In this document: positions 49,898 to 59,285 of the stretch, piece by piece
Layout of the letters: each line of letters starts with the position of its first letter
How positions within the stretch are numbered: position 1 is the stretch's first letter
Origin: Beijerinckiaceae bacterium
Lineage (GTDB): Bacteria > Pseudomonadota > Alphaproteobacteria > Rhizobiales > Beijerinckiaceae
Length of the DNA: 64,000 bases
NCBI GenBank assembly: GCA_947370975.1
Contig: CANBNG010000007.1
Location: 121,580 to 185,579 of the forward strand
Direction: 5' to 3'
The notes under the pieces: generated by a model
Databases searched by the model: none
The model's input: the letters and a program-made list of their open reading frames with translations, nothing else
What the model was told of the DNA's origin: nothing
Position numbers and translations under genes: made by a program

Positions 49898-51178
49898 TTA
49901 TTCCGCAGCCTTTGCGCCGTAACGCTTCTCGATATAGTCGATCACCAGCTCCTTGAAGTCCGAGGCAATCGTCGGCCCCCGCAATGTCAGCGCCTTTTCG
50001 CCGTCGATGAAGACGGGCGCTGCCGGCGTCTCGCCGGTGCCTGGCAGCGAGATGCCGATGTCGGCATGTTTGCTTTCGCCGGGTCCATTCACGATGCAGC
50101 CCATCACCGCGACATTGAGCGCTTCGACGCCGGGATAGCGCGCACGCCAGCCCGGCATTTCATCGCGAATGAAGGCCTGAATATCGCGCGCGAGTTCCTG
50201 GAACACGGTCGATGTCGTGCGCCCGCAGCCGGGGCAGGCGGCAACGAGCGGCACGAAGGTGCGAAAGCCCATGGTTTGCAGAAGCTCCTGCGCAACAGTG
50301 ACTTCCAGCGTGCGGTCACCGCCGGGCTCGGGTGTGAGCGAGACGCGGATCGTGTCGCCGATCCCTTCCTGCAACAAGATGCCCATGGCGGCCGACGATG
50401 CGACGATACCTTTCGAGCCCATGCCGGCTTCCGTCAGGCCGAGGTGAATTGCATAGTCCGAGCGCGCTGCGACCATGCGATAGACGGCGATGAGATCCTG
50501 CACGGCAGAGACTTTGGCAGACAGCACGATGCGATTGCGCGGCAGCCCGATTTCCTCGGCGCGTTCGGCTGAATAGAGCGCCGAGCGCACCATTGCTTCG
50601 CGCGTGACGGCGCGCGCATCGAGCGGGCGCGCGCTGAGCGCATTGGCGTCCATCAGGGTTGTAAGCAATTCCTGATCGAGCGAACCCCAGTTCGCGCCGA
50701 TGCGCACGGCCTTGTCGTGCTTGATCGCCTGCTCGACGATGGCTGAAAATTGCCGGTCCTTCTTGTCCTTGAAGCCCACATTGCCGGGGTTGATGCGATA
50801 TTTGTCGAGCGCCTCGGCGCAGGCCGGATGGGCTGCCAGCAGCTTGTGGCCGATGTAATGGAAATCGCCGACGAGGGGCACATGCACGCCCTGGCGCGCG
50901 AGCGCGTCGCGGATGTGGGGCACGGCGGCAGCCGCCTCGTCGCGATCAACCGTGATGCGCACGATTTCAGAGCCCGCACGCGCAAGGGCTGCCACCTGGG
51001 CTGTGGTCGCGGCAATATCGGCCGTGTCCGTATTGGTCATGGATTGCACGACGACCGGCGCGTGCCCGCCCATCGTCACCGCGCCTTTGCCCGCGCCTAT
51101 CCGCACACCGACTGTGGTGTGGCGGGGCGCTGGTGTCGCGCACACCAGAGTGGCGGGATCTATGTCGGCATTGTGCAT
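49898..51178 (-). CDS. ispG: 4-hydroxy-3-methylbut-2-enyl diphosphate synthase
   Basis: IspG (GcpE) is a 4Fe-4S enzyme of the MEP pathway for isoprenoids. The protein of 426 residues begins MHNADIDPATLVCATPAPRH. The TIM-barrel part has VVVQSMTNTDTADIAATTAQ, VGDFHYIGHKLL and RINPGNVG; the Fe-S domain has CPGCGRTTS and GCIVNGPGESKHADIGIS. An upstream ATG at 51247 would add 23 residues not seen in the family. With ispA it supports quinone and lipid-carrier synthesis. Confidence 0.94.
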   Translation of the reverse strand: MHNADIDPATLVCATPAPRHTTVGVRIGAGKGAVTMGGHAPVVVQSMTNTDTADIAATTAQVAALARAGSEIVRITVDRDEAAAAVPHIRDALARQGVHVPLVGDFHYIGHKLLAAHPACAEALDKYRINPGNVGFKDKKDRQFSAIVEQAIKHDKAVRIGANWGSLDQELLTTLMDANALSARPLDARAVTREAMVRSALYSAERAEEIGLPRNRIVLSAKVSAVQDLIAVYRMVAARSDYAIHLGLTEAGMGSKGIVASSAAMGILLQEGIGDTIRVSLTPEPGGDRTLEVTVAQELLQTMGFRTFVPLVAACPGCGRTTSTVFQELARDIQAFIRDEMPGWRARYPGVEALNVAVMGCIVNGPGESKHADIGISLPGTGETPAAPVFIDGEKALTLRGPTIASDFKELVIDYIEKRYGAKAAE

Positions 51179-51263
51179 GGCGCTTGGCTCGGGGTCGGGC
51201 GATCTGGAGACTGTGTTCACCTGTGCGCAAAGGCGCTGGCAGGTCAAGAGTGGGGCGGGCCGC

Positions 51264-52280
51264 TCAATCCTCCACCACCGAGAGATCGGGCACCAGCACC
51301 CGGCGCAGGGGGATCTGCTGGCGGTATTTCAGATCGAGCCGGTCATAATGGCGCTGGATGAGATCGATGAAGGCGACGCCATCGACGAGCTTCAGGTTGC
51401 CCTTGGTGCGGGCGAATTCTGTTGCCGCCTGCGTATAGCCACCCGTCGTGATGAAGATCCCGACATCGCGATCATGCACCATGGCGTAGAAGGCCTTGAC
51501 CACGTCGGCGGCAATATTGCCCTCCTGCGCCTTGACCTGGATCTTCAGGATTGGCGGCTCAATGCCGAGCTCGTCGCGATGGGCGATGACATCAATGCCA
51601 TCGTCCCGCACGCCACGCGTGGCATGGGAGCGATAGCCCATGGCGCAGAAGAGATCGGCCACGAAAGGCTCCATCGGATAGCCCTTCAGGTCGGTGCGTA
51701 ATTTGCGCGCGATGAAATCCCGCGTCGTCTCGGCAATGTCGCGGGCGACCGACTCCTCGATGTCGTCGTCATCGCCGATCAATTGTCCCCCGCCGCAGGC
51801 GGCGGCAAATTTGCGCAGGAATTCATCGGCGAAGCTTTTGACTTCGAACAAGGTCAGGATCGAGCCGATCTCATAGAGCGCGCCCTGCGAGAAGACATCC
51901 CGGCTGAGCTTGCCGAGCCAGGCGACCGAGCGCCGATGCGCAAATTCGGCGGAGCGGTCGCGGTCAAACAGATAAGGGCCGGTGACTTCACCCCAGCGCA
52001 GGGTCCTGTCGCTTTTGCGCGGATAGATGACGTAATCGCCGATGCGCATTTCATGCACGAAGCGATAGAGCTGGCCAGCCTGAGTTGGCACCGCGCCCTG
52101 ACGCAAGGGCACGAGGGTTTGCCCCACGGCCTGTTTGAACGCGCCGCGGGATGCAGGCAGGGCGCTGACATCGCCGCCTCCCTCCGCAAAGCTGATCGCA
52201 ATCTGGTTGAGATCGAGAAAAATATGATCGGCCTGGCCAAAAGAGCCAGCCCTGACGGTCCAAATCCGTCCGGCGCCCAT
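51264..52280 (-). CDS. Mrr-like restriction endonuclease with N-terminal recognition domain
   Basis: The 338-residue protein starts MGAGRIWTVRAGSFGQADHI. The C-terminal Mrr catalytic domain is seen as MGYRSHATRGVRDDGIDVIA then ILKIQVKAQEGNIAADVV, with the D and QxK residues of the PD-(D/E)xK nucleases. The N-terminal half, with a VHEMRIGDYVIYPRKSDRTL block and GALYEIGSILTLF, resembles the PUA/EVE-like modules often joined to Mrr. It is likely a type IV or Mrr-type nuclease directed at modified DNA. No methylase or partner is near. Confidence 0.75.
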   Translation of the reverse strand: MGAGRIWTVRAGSFGQADHIFLDLNQIAISFAEGGGDVSALPASRGAFKQAVGQTLVPLRQGAVPTQAGQLYRFVHEMRIGDYVIYPRKSDRTLRWGEVTGPYLFDRDRSAEFAHRRSVAWLGKLSRDVFSQGALYEIGSILTLFEVKSFADEFLRKFAAACGGGQLIGDDDDIEESVARDIAETTRDFIARKLRTDLKGYPMEPFVADLFCAMGYRSHATRGVRDDGIDVIAHRDELGIEPPILKIQVKAQEGNIAADVVKAFYAMVHDRDVGIFITTGGYTQAATEFARTKGNLKLVDGVAFIDLIQRHYDRLDLKYRQQIPLRRVLVPDLSVVED

Positions 52281-52353
52281 GAAAAACTCCGCATCAAAAA
52301 AGCCGCGCATCTTGCGATGCGCGGCCCATTATGAGCGCAATTCAGAGTGCAGG

Positions 52354-53079
52354 TCAGGCCATATATTGGCCGCCGTTGGCCGAAAGCGTCGAGCCGGTGA
52401 TAAAGCCTGCCTCATCGGCGGCCAGAAACAGCACCGCGCGCGCGATTTCTTCCGGCTCGCCCAGACGCCCGACGGGGATCTGGGGAATGATGCGCTTGGC
52501 GAGCACGTCGGGGTCGATGGCGCGGACCATTTCCGTGCCGATATAGCCCGGGCAGATCGCGTTGACCGTAATGCCCTTGTTGGCGTTTTCCTGCGCGACC
52601 GCTTTCACAAAGCCGATCTCGCCAGCCTTGGCGGCCGAATAATTCGACTGTCCGGCCTGACCCTTCTGACCGTTGATCGAAGAGATGCAGACGATGCGGC
52701 CAAAGCCACGGTTGCGCATGCCCTCAATGACCGGGCGGCACATGTTGAACAGCGAGTTGAGATTGGTGTTGATGACGGCGGCCCACTGCTCGGGCGCCAT
52801 CTTGTGGAAGAAGCCGTCGCGGGTAATGCCCGCATTATTGACCAGAATTTCGACCGGGCCGAGCTCGGCTTCGACCTTGGCAAGACCCGCCGCGCAGGCC
52901 TCATAGCTCGACACATCCCATTTGTAGACGGCAATGCCCGTCTCCGACTTGAACTGCGCCGCAGCCTCATCGTTGCCGGCGTAATTGGCGGCGACCTTAT
53001 AGCCTGCCGCTGTCAGCGCCTTTGAAATTGCGGCGCCGATGCCCCGCGTCCCACCCGTGACGACCGCAACCCGTGACAT
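52354..53079 (-). CDS. phaB: Acetoacetyl-CoA reductase
   Basis: PhaB reduces acetoacetyl-CoA to (R)-3-hydroxybutyryl-CoA with NADPH for PHB synthesis. The 241-residue SDR protein starts MSRVAVVTGGTRGIGAAISK. NNAGITRDGFFHKM is a PhaB hallmark. The active site lies in SSINGQKGQAGQSNYSAAKAG (Ser, Tyr, Lys). The C-terminus ends TLSANGGQYMA. The 5' extension in frame is not conserved, so the ATG at 53079 is used. It follows phaA on the same strand after 144 bases. Confidence 0.93.
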   Translation of the reverse strand: MSRVAVVTGGTRGIGAAISKALTAAGYKVAANYAGNDEAAAQFKSETGIAVYKWDVSSYEACAAGLAKVEAELGPVEILVNNAGITRDGFFHKMAPEQWAAVINTNLNSLFNMCRPVIEGMRNRGFGRIVCISSINGQKGQAGQSNYSAAKAGEIGFVKAVAQENANKGITVNAICPGYIGTEMVRAIDPDVLAKRIIPQIPVGRLGEPEEIARAVLFLAADEAGFITGSTLSANGGQYMA

Positions 53080-53223
53080 GCTCCGCTCCTGTTTCCTGCG
53101 GTCCGCATGGGCGGCCGCCGTTTCCCCGACTGCGATGGGCATTGTTGCCCGTCGCCTGGCAATAAATTTCGTAAAAATTAGCGCGCGCACCACGTCCGTC
53201 GCGATGCGCGCGTGATTGTGTGT

Positions 53224-54399
<1,176 letters not shown>

Positions 54400-54532
54400 G
54401 CGCTTGCTCCCTTGATTTCGATTGCCTTGCCGCCATAACAGCCGGTCTTCAGGCGCCTCATATATTCTTGCTCATGAAGAGCACTTTGCCCAAGTCCGGG
54501 TCAAGCGCCGCCGATGCTCCTTTGATGAGCAA

Positions 54533-54548
54533 TTGGTCTGCCGACCAA
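54533..54548. promoter_or_regulatory. Palindrome in the phaA-phaR gap
   Basis: TTGGTC and GACCAA flank a 4-base centre (54533-54548), a perfect repeat suited to a dimeric repressor. It lies about midway between phaA and phaR. Confidence 0.45.
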
Positions 54549-54643
54549 ATGTGTAGATTCAAGCCAAGCCTGTTCATCTTCTAGGCAGAAAAGACTTTCA
54601 ACTGACACGGCATTGTGAAATCGTAACGGTGTCCTGACGGGTA

Positions 54644-54665
54644 CTGCCCCGTTTCCGGGGCGCAG
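54644..54665. promoter_or_regulatory. CTGC-GCAG type inverted repeat upstream of phaR
   Basis: CTGCCCCG (54644-54651) and the facing CGGGGCGCAG (54656-54665) give a GC-rich inverted repeat 27 bases before the phaR start. PhaR of other species binds CTGC/GCAG-type sites, so autoregulation is plausible but not shown. Confidence 0.4.
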
Positions 54666-54691
54666 GGAGGTCAGGCTACCGCCGGCGACAC

Positions 54692-55306
54692 ATGCACATG
54701 GCAACTGAAAAAGCCCCGATAACGATCAAGAAATATGCCAACCGGCGTTTATACAATACCGGAACCAGCACCTACGTAACCCTCGAAGATCTGGCCCTGA
54801 TGGTCAAGAAAGGCGAGGATTTCGTGGTCTTTGACGCAAAGTCAGGCGAGGATATTACTCGCCCTGTGCTTGCGCAGATCATTTTCGATCAGGAAGGCAA
54901 GGACGGGCAGAGCCTCTTGCCCATCACCTTCCTGCGCCAGCTGATCCGCTTCTACGGCGACAGCATGCAGATGCTCGTGCCGAGCTATCTCGAATATTCG
55001 ATCGGCAATCTGACCAGTCATCAGCAGAAGTTTCGCGACCAGATACAGTCGGCGATGGGCGGCAAGGAATTGCCGGGCACGCAGATTTTCGGCGCGCTGG
55101 AAGAACAGGCCCGCAACAATATGGCTATGTTCAGCCAGGCGCTTGGGCTGTTCAACCCTTTCGTGGCCGCCACCGGCAAGACCGCCCCGGCCGCAGAGAC
55201 TGCCGAGAACAAGCCCGAGAGCAAACCGATGCCCGACATCGACGCCCTCAAGAAGCAGCTCTCGGACATGCAGGCCCAGATCGAAGGCCTGGCCAAGAAG
55301 GCCTGA
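54692..55306 (+). CDS. phaR: Polyhydroxyalkanoate synthesis repressor PhaR
   Basis: PhaR senses PHB granules and represses phasin and its own gene. The 204-residue protein has the PHB accumulation regulatory domain (ITIKKYANRRLYNTGTSTYV) and the second domain with FLRQLIRFYGDSMQMLVPSY. The C-terminal part is an Ala/Pro linker followed by a coiled coil (DALKKQLSDMQAQIEGL). It is divergent from phaA-phaB, the standard layout. ATGs at 54692 and 54698 are both possible starts. Confidence 0.95.
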   Translation: MHMATEKAPITIKKYANRRLYNTGTSTYVTLEDLALMVKKGEDFVVFDAKSGEDITRPVLAQIIFDQEGKDGQSLLPITFLRQLIRFYGDSMQMLVPSYLEYSIGNLTSHQQKFRDQIQSAMGGKELPGTQIFGALEEQARNNMAMFSQALGLFNPFVAATGKTAPAAETAENKPESKPMPDIDALKKQLSDMQAQIEGLAKKA

Positions 55307-55370
55307 TACGCACGTGCTCAAGGCCGCTGCCGCACGTGGCAGCGGCGTGACCTTGCGCCTGCAGGCTTGG

Positions 55371-55802
55371 TCAGTTGCGCGGCGTCGGCCGCCAGCCAGG
55401 GGCTGCCAGTTCAAACCCGGCAAAATCGAAGGCGGGCGCAACGGTGCAGCCCACCAGCGTCCATGCCCCAAGGCTTGTTGCCGTCTGCCAATGATTGGCG
55501 GGCACGACGATCTGCGGGCGTTGGCCGGCCAGCACATCGGGGCCCAGATGCGCCGCGCTTGCATCGTGCCCATTGGTCGATTGCGTGATCACCAGCGGCG
55601 CGCCGGCATAGAAATGCCAGACCTCGGTCGCATCCACGCGATGCCATTCTGAAACATCTCCCGCGCCGAGCAGGAAATAGATCAGCGATGAGGCCGCGCG
55701 GCCCTGCGCATCGGTTTGCGTGTCGCGAAAGGTCTCGCGGTAATAACCGCCTTCGGGATGGGGCTGCAGATCGAGGCGGCGGATGATGTCGGGCGCCGTC
55801 AT
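55371..55802 (-). CDS. DUF985 cupin family protein
   Basis: The 143-residue protein starts MTAPDIIRRLDLQPHPEGGY. The pattern LQPHPEGGYYRETFR with SSLIYFLLGAGDVSEWHRVD and EVWHFYAGAPLVI is the DUF985/YML079-like cupin family, small beta-barrels of unknown substrate. The C-terminal GCTVAPAFDFAGFELA is also conserved. A start at 55874 would overlap gloB and add unrelated residues. It follows gloB on the same strand. Confidence 0.85.
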   Translation of the reverse strand: MTAPDIIRRLDLQPHPEGGYYRETFRDTQTDAQGRAASSLIYFLLGAGDVSEWHRVDATEVWHFYAGAPLVITQSTNGHDASAAHLGPDVLAGQRPQIVVPANHWQTATSLGAWTLVGCTVAPAFDFAGFELAAPGWRPTPRN

Positions 55803-55833
55803 GCCGTCATGCTGATAGAGAGATGTCACTGTC

Positions 55834-56616
55834 TCAAGCCTTGTTCTTGCGTTCGCGCAATTGTGCGAAAACATCTGCGGGATCAGCGCCCGTCATGCCA
55901 AGCGCCTGCTGTACGCCTGCATCCTTGGCGCGCAGGAAGGGATTTGTCGCACATTCACGGGCCATGGTCGTGGGCAGGGTAAAGGCATTCTGCGCGCGCA
56001 GCTCCGCGACCTCGCGCAGGCGGTCCTGCAGGGCGGCGTTCTGGGGATCGACCGTCGCGGCAAAGTGCCCATTGGCCTGCGTATATTCATGCCCGCAATA
56101 GACCTGCGTCGTACCGGGCAAAGCCGCCAGGCGCTGGAGCGAGTCATGCATCACCTGCATCGAGGTTTCAAACACCCGCCCGCAACCCAGCGAGAACAAG
56201 GTGTCGCCGGCAAAAAGCAGGGCCTCGTCGGCAAAATGATAGACGATGTGGCCAAGCGTGTGGCCCGGCGTTTCGATGACCACGGCCTTGAGCGCGCCGA
56301 CCGTCACGACATCGCCCTCGTGCACGAAGCGGTCGGGCGCGCCCGTCACCGGCACGATCGCGGCGGCTTCCTTTTCCGGAATGACGACCCTGGCCTTTGG
56401 AAAATGCTGACGCAGTTCGGGTATGCCGTCGATATGGTCGCCATGCCGATGGGTCACGAGAATATCGGTGAGCGTCCAGCCCTTGTGCGCAAGCGCAGCC
56501 AGAACGGGGGCGGCGTCGGGCGCATCGATGGTCGCGGTCGCGCCTGAGGCGGGATCGTGGACGAGAACCCCGAAATTGTCGGTCCGGCACAGGAATTGAT
56601 GAATTTCGGCGGGCAT
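55834..56616 (-). CDS. gloB: Hydroxyacylglutathione hydrolase (glyoxalase II)
   Basis: GloB hydrolyses S-lactoylglutathione to lactate and glutathione in methylglyoxal detoxification. The 260-residue metallo-beta-lactamase-fold protein starts MPAEIHQFLCRTDNFGVLVH. The binuclear metal site is ILVTHRHGDHIDG, TPGHTLGHI and LFAGDTLF, with CGHEYTQAN later. The C-terminal glutathione-binding domain includes NPFLRAKD. It is divergent from the methyltransferase at 56720. Confidence 0.95.
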   Translation of the reverse strand: MPAEIHQFLCRTDNFGVLVHDPASGATATIDAPDAAPVLAALAHKGWTLTDILVTHRHGDHIDGIPELRQHFPKARVVIPEKEAAAIVPVTGAPDRFVHEGDVVTVGALKAVVIETPGHTLGHIVYHFADEALLFAGDTLFSLGCGRVFETSMQVMHDSLQRLAALPGTTQVYCGHEYTQANGHFAATVDPQNAALQDRLREVAELRAQNAFTLPTTMARECATNPFLRAKDAGVQQALGMTGADPADVFAQLRERKNKA

Positions 56617-56719
56617 GTTCGTCATCTCCCAGGAAGCGCGCGACGCTAGCCAAGCGACGGGGGCCGGTCAATCGAGCCGGGGCTTTCCGTCGATGGCCCG
56701 ATCATGGCACATAGGGCGC

Positions 56720-57463
56720 ATGGCGCTCGATGTCGTGGATCTCCGCTCTTTCTATGCAACCCCGCTCGGCAATGTCGCCCGGCGGCTGGTGTGGCAGATC
56801 ATGCGCGAGCGCTGGTCGAATTGCGTCGGCCTGTCGGTTATGGGGGTCGGCTATGCCACGCCCTATCTCGGCCCCCTGCGGGACGAGGCCGTCCGGGTGC
56901 TGGCCTTCATGCCGGCAGAGCAGGGCGTGGTGAATTGGCCAGGGCACGGCCGCTCGGCCTCTGCATTGGTGGAATCGACCATGATGCCGCTGCCCGATTC
57001 CTGCATGGACCGCGTGCTCGTCGTCCATGCTCTGGAGACGCTGGAGCATCCCCGCGATGTGCTCGCCGAAATCTGGCGCATCCTCACGCCGGGCGGGCGG
57101 ATGATCGTTGTCGCGCCAAACAGGCGTGGCCTCTGGGCGCGCGTCGACACGACGCCCTTCGGGCAGGGGCAGCCCTTTTCCAAAAGCCAATTGCGCGAAT
57201 TGCTGCGCGATACGCTGTTTTCGCCCGTCCATTGGGCCGAAGCGCTCTATGTGCCGCCTTTCGAACGGCCCTATCTGCTGAGCGCCGCGCCGGCCTTCGA
57301 GGCCATTGGCTCGCGGCTCGGCCTGCCGGGGGCTGGCCTGCATGTGGTCGAGGCGACCAAACAGCTCTACCGCCCCATTGCCGCGCGGCGCGCCCGTGCG
57401 CGCCTGCCCCAGTTTGAAGGCGCACTCGCGCCAGGCCCCATCCCGCCCATGTCTCCGGTCTGA
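56720..57463 (+). CDS. Class I SAM-dependent methyltransferase
   Basis: The 247-residue protein starts MALDVVDLRSFYATPLGNVA. It resembles the methyltransferase 11 group: MGVGYATPYLGPL stands where motif I lies, DSCMDRVLVVHALETLEHPR contains motif II-III, and EIWRILTPGGRMIVVAPNRR is the fourth-fifth strand region. Homologues lie opposite gloB in many Hyphomicrobiales; the substrate is unknown. A second ATG at 56693 could add nine residues. Confidence 0.78.
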   Translation: MALDVVDLRSFYATPLGNVARRLVWQIMRERWSNCVGLSVMGVGYATPYLGPLRDEAVRVLAFMPAEQGVVNWPGHGRSASALVESTMMPLPDSCMDRVLVVHALETLEHPRDVLAEIWRILTPGGRMIVVAPNRRGLWARVDTTPFGQGQPFSKSQLRELLRDTLFSPVHWAEALYVPPFERPYLLSAAPAFEAIGSRLGLPGAGLHVVEATKQLYRPIAARRARARLPQFEGALAPGPIPPMSPV

Positions 57464-57490
57464 ACATGTCGCGGGAGGGGTGAGGTCGCC

Positions 57491-58177
57491 TCAGCGCGGC
57501 GGGATTTTCAGCCCGAAGGCATGGGCCAGAAACAGGCCGCCGTGCATCAGGCCCCCTCCATCGATGCCGTGGCCAATGCCAGCCGACACATGCCATTGGC
57601 AGGGAATGTCCGCCGCCCCGAAAGCCTCCGCCGACATGAAAAGAGCATCGGGCGGGATCACCTCGTCCCGGTCGCCATGAACCAGCAGGATCGGTGGCGG
57701 CGCGCCCTTGGGCGAGCGGGCCGTGGCTTGGGCTGCCAGATGTTCGGGGCCAACCAGAATGCCCGAATAGCCCAGAATGGCGGCCGGCGCGCCCTTGCGG
57801 CGCAAGCCGGTGTGGAGCGCCATCATCGTGCCCTGGCTGAAGCCCACCAGCGCGAGACGGCTGTCATCAAGCCCGTGGCGCGCAAGCTCGGCATCGAGAA
57901 AGGCATCGAGTGCGGGCTGCGCGCCCGTCACGCCGCGCCAGCGCTCGTCGGGGTCGCGCATGGTGAGGGGAAACCATTGCCGCCCATGCGCAGACATGGC
58001 GCAACGGTCGGGCGCATGGGGCGAGACGAAGGCCGTCTGCGGCAGCAGGGGTTCCCATTGCTGTGCAATGTCGATCAGATCTTGCCCGTCCGCGCCATAT
58101 CCATGAAGAAAAACAACGAGTTGCTTTGCGGGGCCGCCGCGCGGGGGCAGGCGCGGTCCGTCGATCGTGGTGGCCAT
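57491..58177 (-). CDS. Phospholipase/carboxylesterase (alpha/beta hydrolase)
   Basis: The 228-residue protein starts MATTIDGPRLPPRGGPAKQL, with AAGGAGA-type spacing upstream. The alpha/beta hydrolase triad is Ser in LALVGFSQGTMMA, Asp in LLVHGDRDEVIP and His in AGIGHGIDGG. VVFLHGYGADGQDL is the oxyanion region. It matches the YpfH/carboxylesterase group with broad ester substrates. The Cys-rich, basic extension upstream of 58177 is not part of the family. Confidence 0.87.
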   Translation of the reverse strand: MATTIDGPRLPPRGGPAKQLVVFLHGYGADGQDLIDIAQQWEPLLPQTAFVSPHAPDRCAMSAHGRQWFPLTMRDPDERWRGVTGAQPALDAFLDAELARHGLDDSRLALVGFSQGTMMALHTGLRRKGAPAAILGYSGILVGPEHLAAQATARSPKGAPPPILLVHGDRDEVIPPDALFMSAEAFGAADIPCQWHVSAGIGHGIDGGGLMHGGLFLAHAFGLKIPPR

Positions 58178-58361
58178 GAGGTCTCCTTGGCGCAGAGCCG
58201 GAAATGTCGTGCAGGGTTTGCGCTTTTGCGCCAGTCCGTCAAGCCTGCGCCGCGGCCCGCTTTTTTTCCATGGCCACGCTACGAAAGGTGCAGCGGGGTG
58301 ATTAGATATAATCAATATGTTGGCATGCCATCGCGCCGCTCAAGGAATTCCAGAAGCCTCC

Positions 58362-59285
58362 ATGATGACGTCCGCTTCCTCCACGCCCGCGTCGGCGACA
58401 GGGCAGAGTATGAGCCGGGATCTGCGCCCGGTCTTTCGCTTCGCGCCTTCGCCCAATGGCTATCTGCACATTGGCCACGCCTATTCGGCGCTGCGCAATT
58501 TCGAAATGGCGCGTCGGCACGACGGCCATTTCCTGTTGCGGCTGGAAGACATTGATGTCGATCGCTGCCGTCCCGAATATGAGGCCGCTATTTTTGAGGA
58601 TCTTGCTTGGCTCGGCATCAGCTGGGAGGAACCGGTGCTGCGCCAGTCGGAGCATTTTTCCGCCTATGCCTCGGCGGTGGAAGATCTGCGCGACCGCAGC
58701 CTCCTTTATCCCTGCTTCTGCTCGCGGCTGGAGATTTCACGCGTCGTGAGCGGCATGCCCGAATGGCCACGCGATCCCGATGGCGGGCCGATCTATCCGG
58801 GCACCTGCCGTCATCTGTCCCAAAGCGAGCGCGAGCGACGGCTGGCGGCGGGTCAGCACGCGGCCTTGCGCCTCGACATGACGCAGGCCGTGGCGGAAGC
58901 CGGCATGTTGCTGGGCTGGCATGAATTCGGTGAGGGCGAGGAAGGGCGTGACGTGCGCGCCGAACCCATGCTCTGGGGCGACGCCGTGCTGGCGCGCAAG
59001 GACATTCCGACGAGCTATCATATCAGTGTCGTCATTGACGATGCGCGCCAAGGCGTGACCGATGTGGTGCGCGGCAAGGATCTGTTTGACGCCACCAGCC
59101 TGCACCGTCTGTTGCAGGCGCTGCTCGATCTGCCGGCTCCGCGCTATCACCACCACGATCTGCTGCGCGACGCGGCGGGGCAGAAATTGTCGAAAAGCAC
59201 GCACGCCAAATCGCTCCGCGCCTTGCGCGCCGAAGGCGTCACGCCACAGGATGTGCGCCGTCGCCTTGGATTTCCCGCCGGGTAA
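58362..59285 (+). CDS. gluQ: Glutamyl-Q tRNA(Asp) synthetase
   Basis: GluQ attaches glutamate to queuosine in tRNA-Asp. The 307-residue protein resembles the catalytic core of GluRS without an anticodon domain. The HIGH motif is seen in RFAPSPNGYLHIGHAYSALR and the KMSKS-like motif in GQKLSKSTHAKSLRAL. The zinc site is CFCSR with YPGTCR. ATGs at 58362 and 58410 (MSRDLRPVF) are both possible; neither has a strong ribosome site. Its 3' end overlaps the convergent MFS gene by 47 bases. Confidence 0.9.
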   Translation: MMTSASSTPASATGQSMSRDLRPVFRFAPSPNGYLHIGHAYSALRNFEMARRHDGHFLLRLEDIDVDRCRPEYEAAIFEDLAWLGISWEEPVLRQSEHFSAYASAVEDLRDRSLLYPCFCSRLEISRVVSGMPEWPRDPDGGPIYPGTCRHLSQSERERRLAAGQHAALRLDMTQAVAEAGMLLGWHEFGEGEEGRDVRAEPMLWGDAVLARKDIPTSYHISVVIDDARQGVTDVVRGKDLFDATSLHRLLQALLDLPAPRYHHHDLLRDAAGQKLSKSTHAKSLRALRAEGVTPQDVRRRLGFPAG

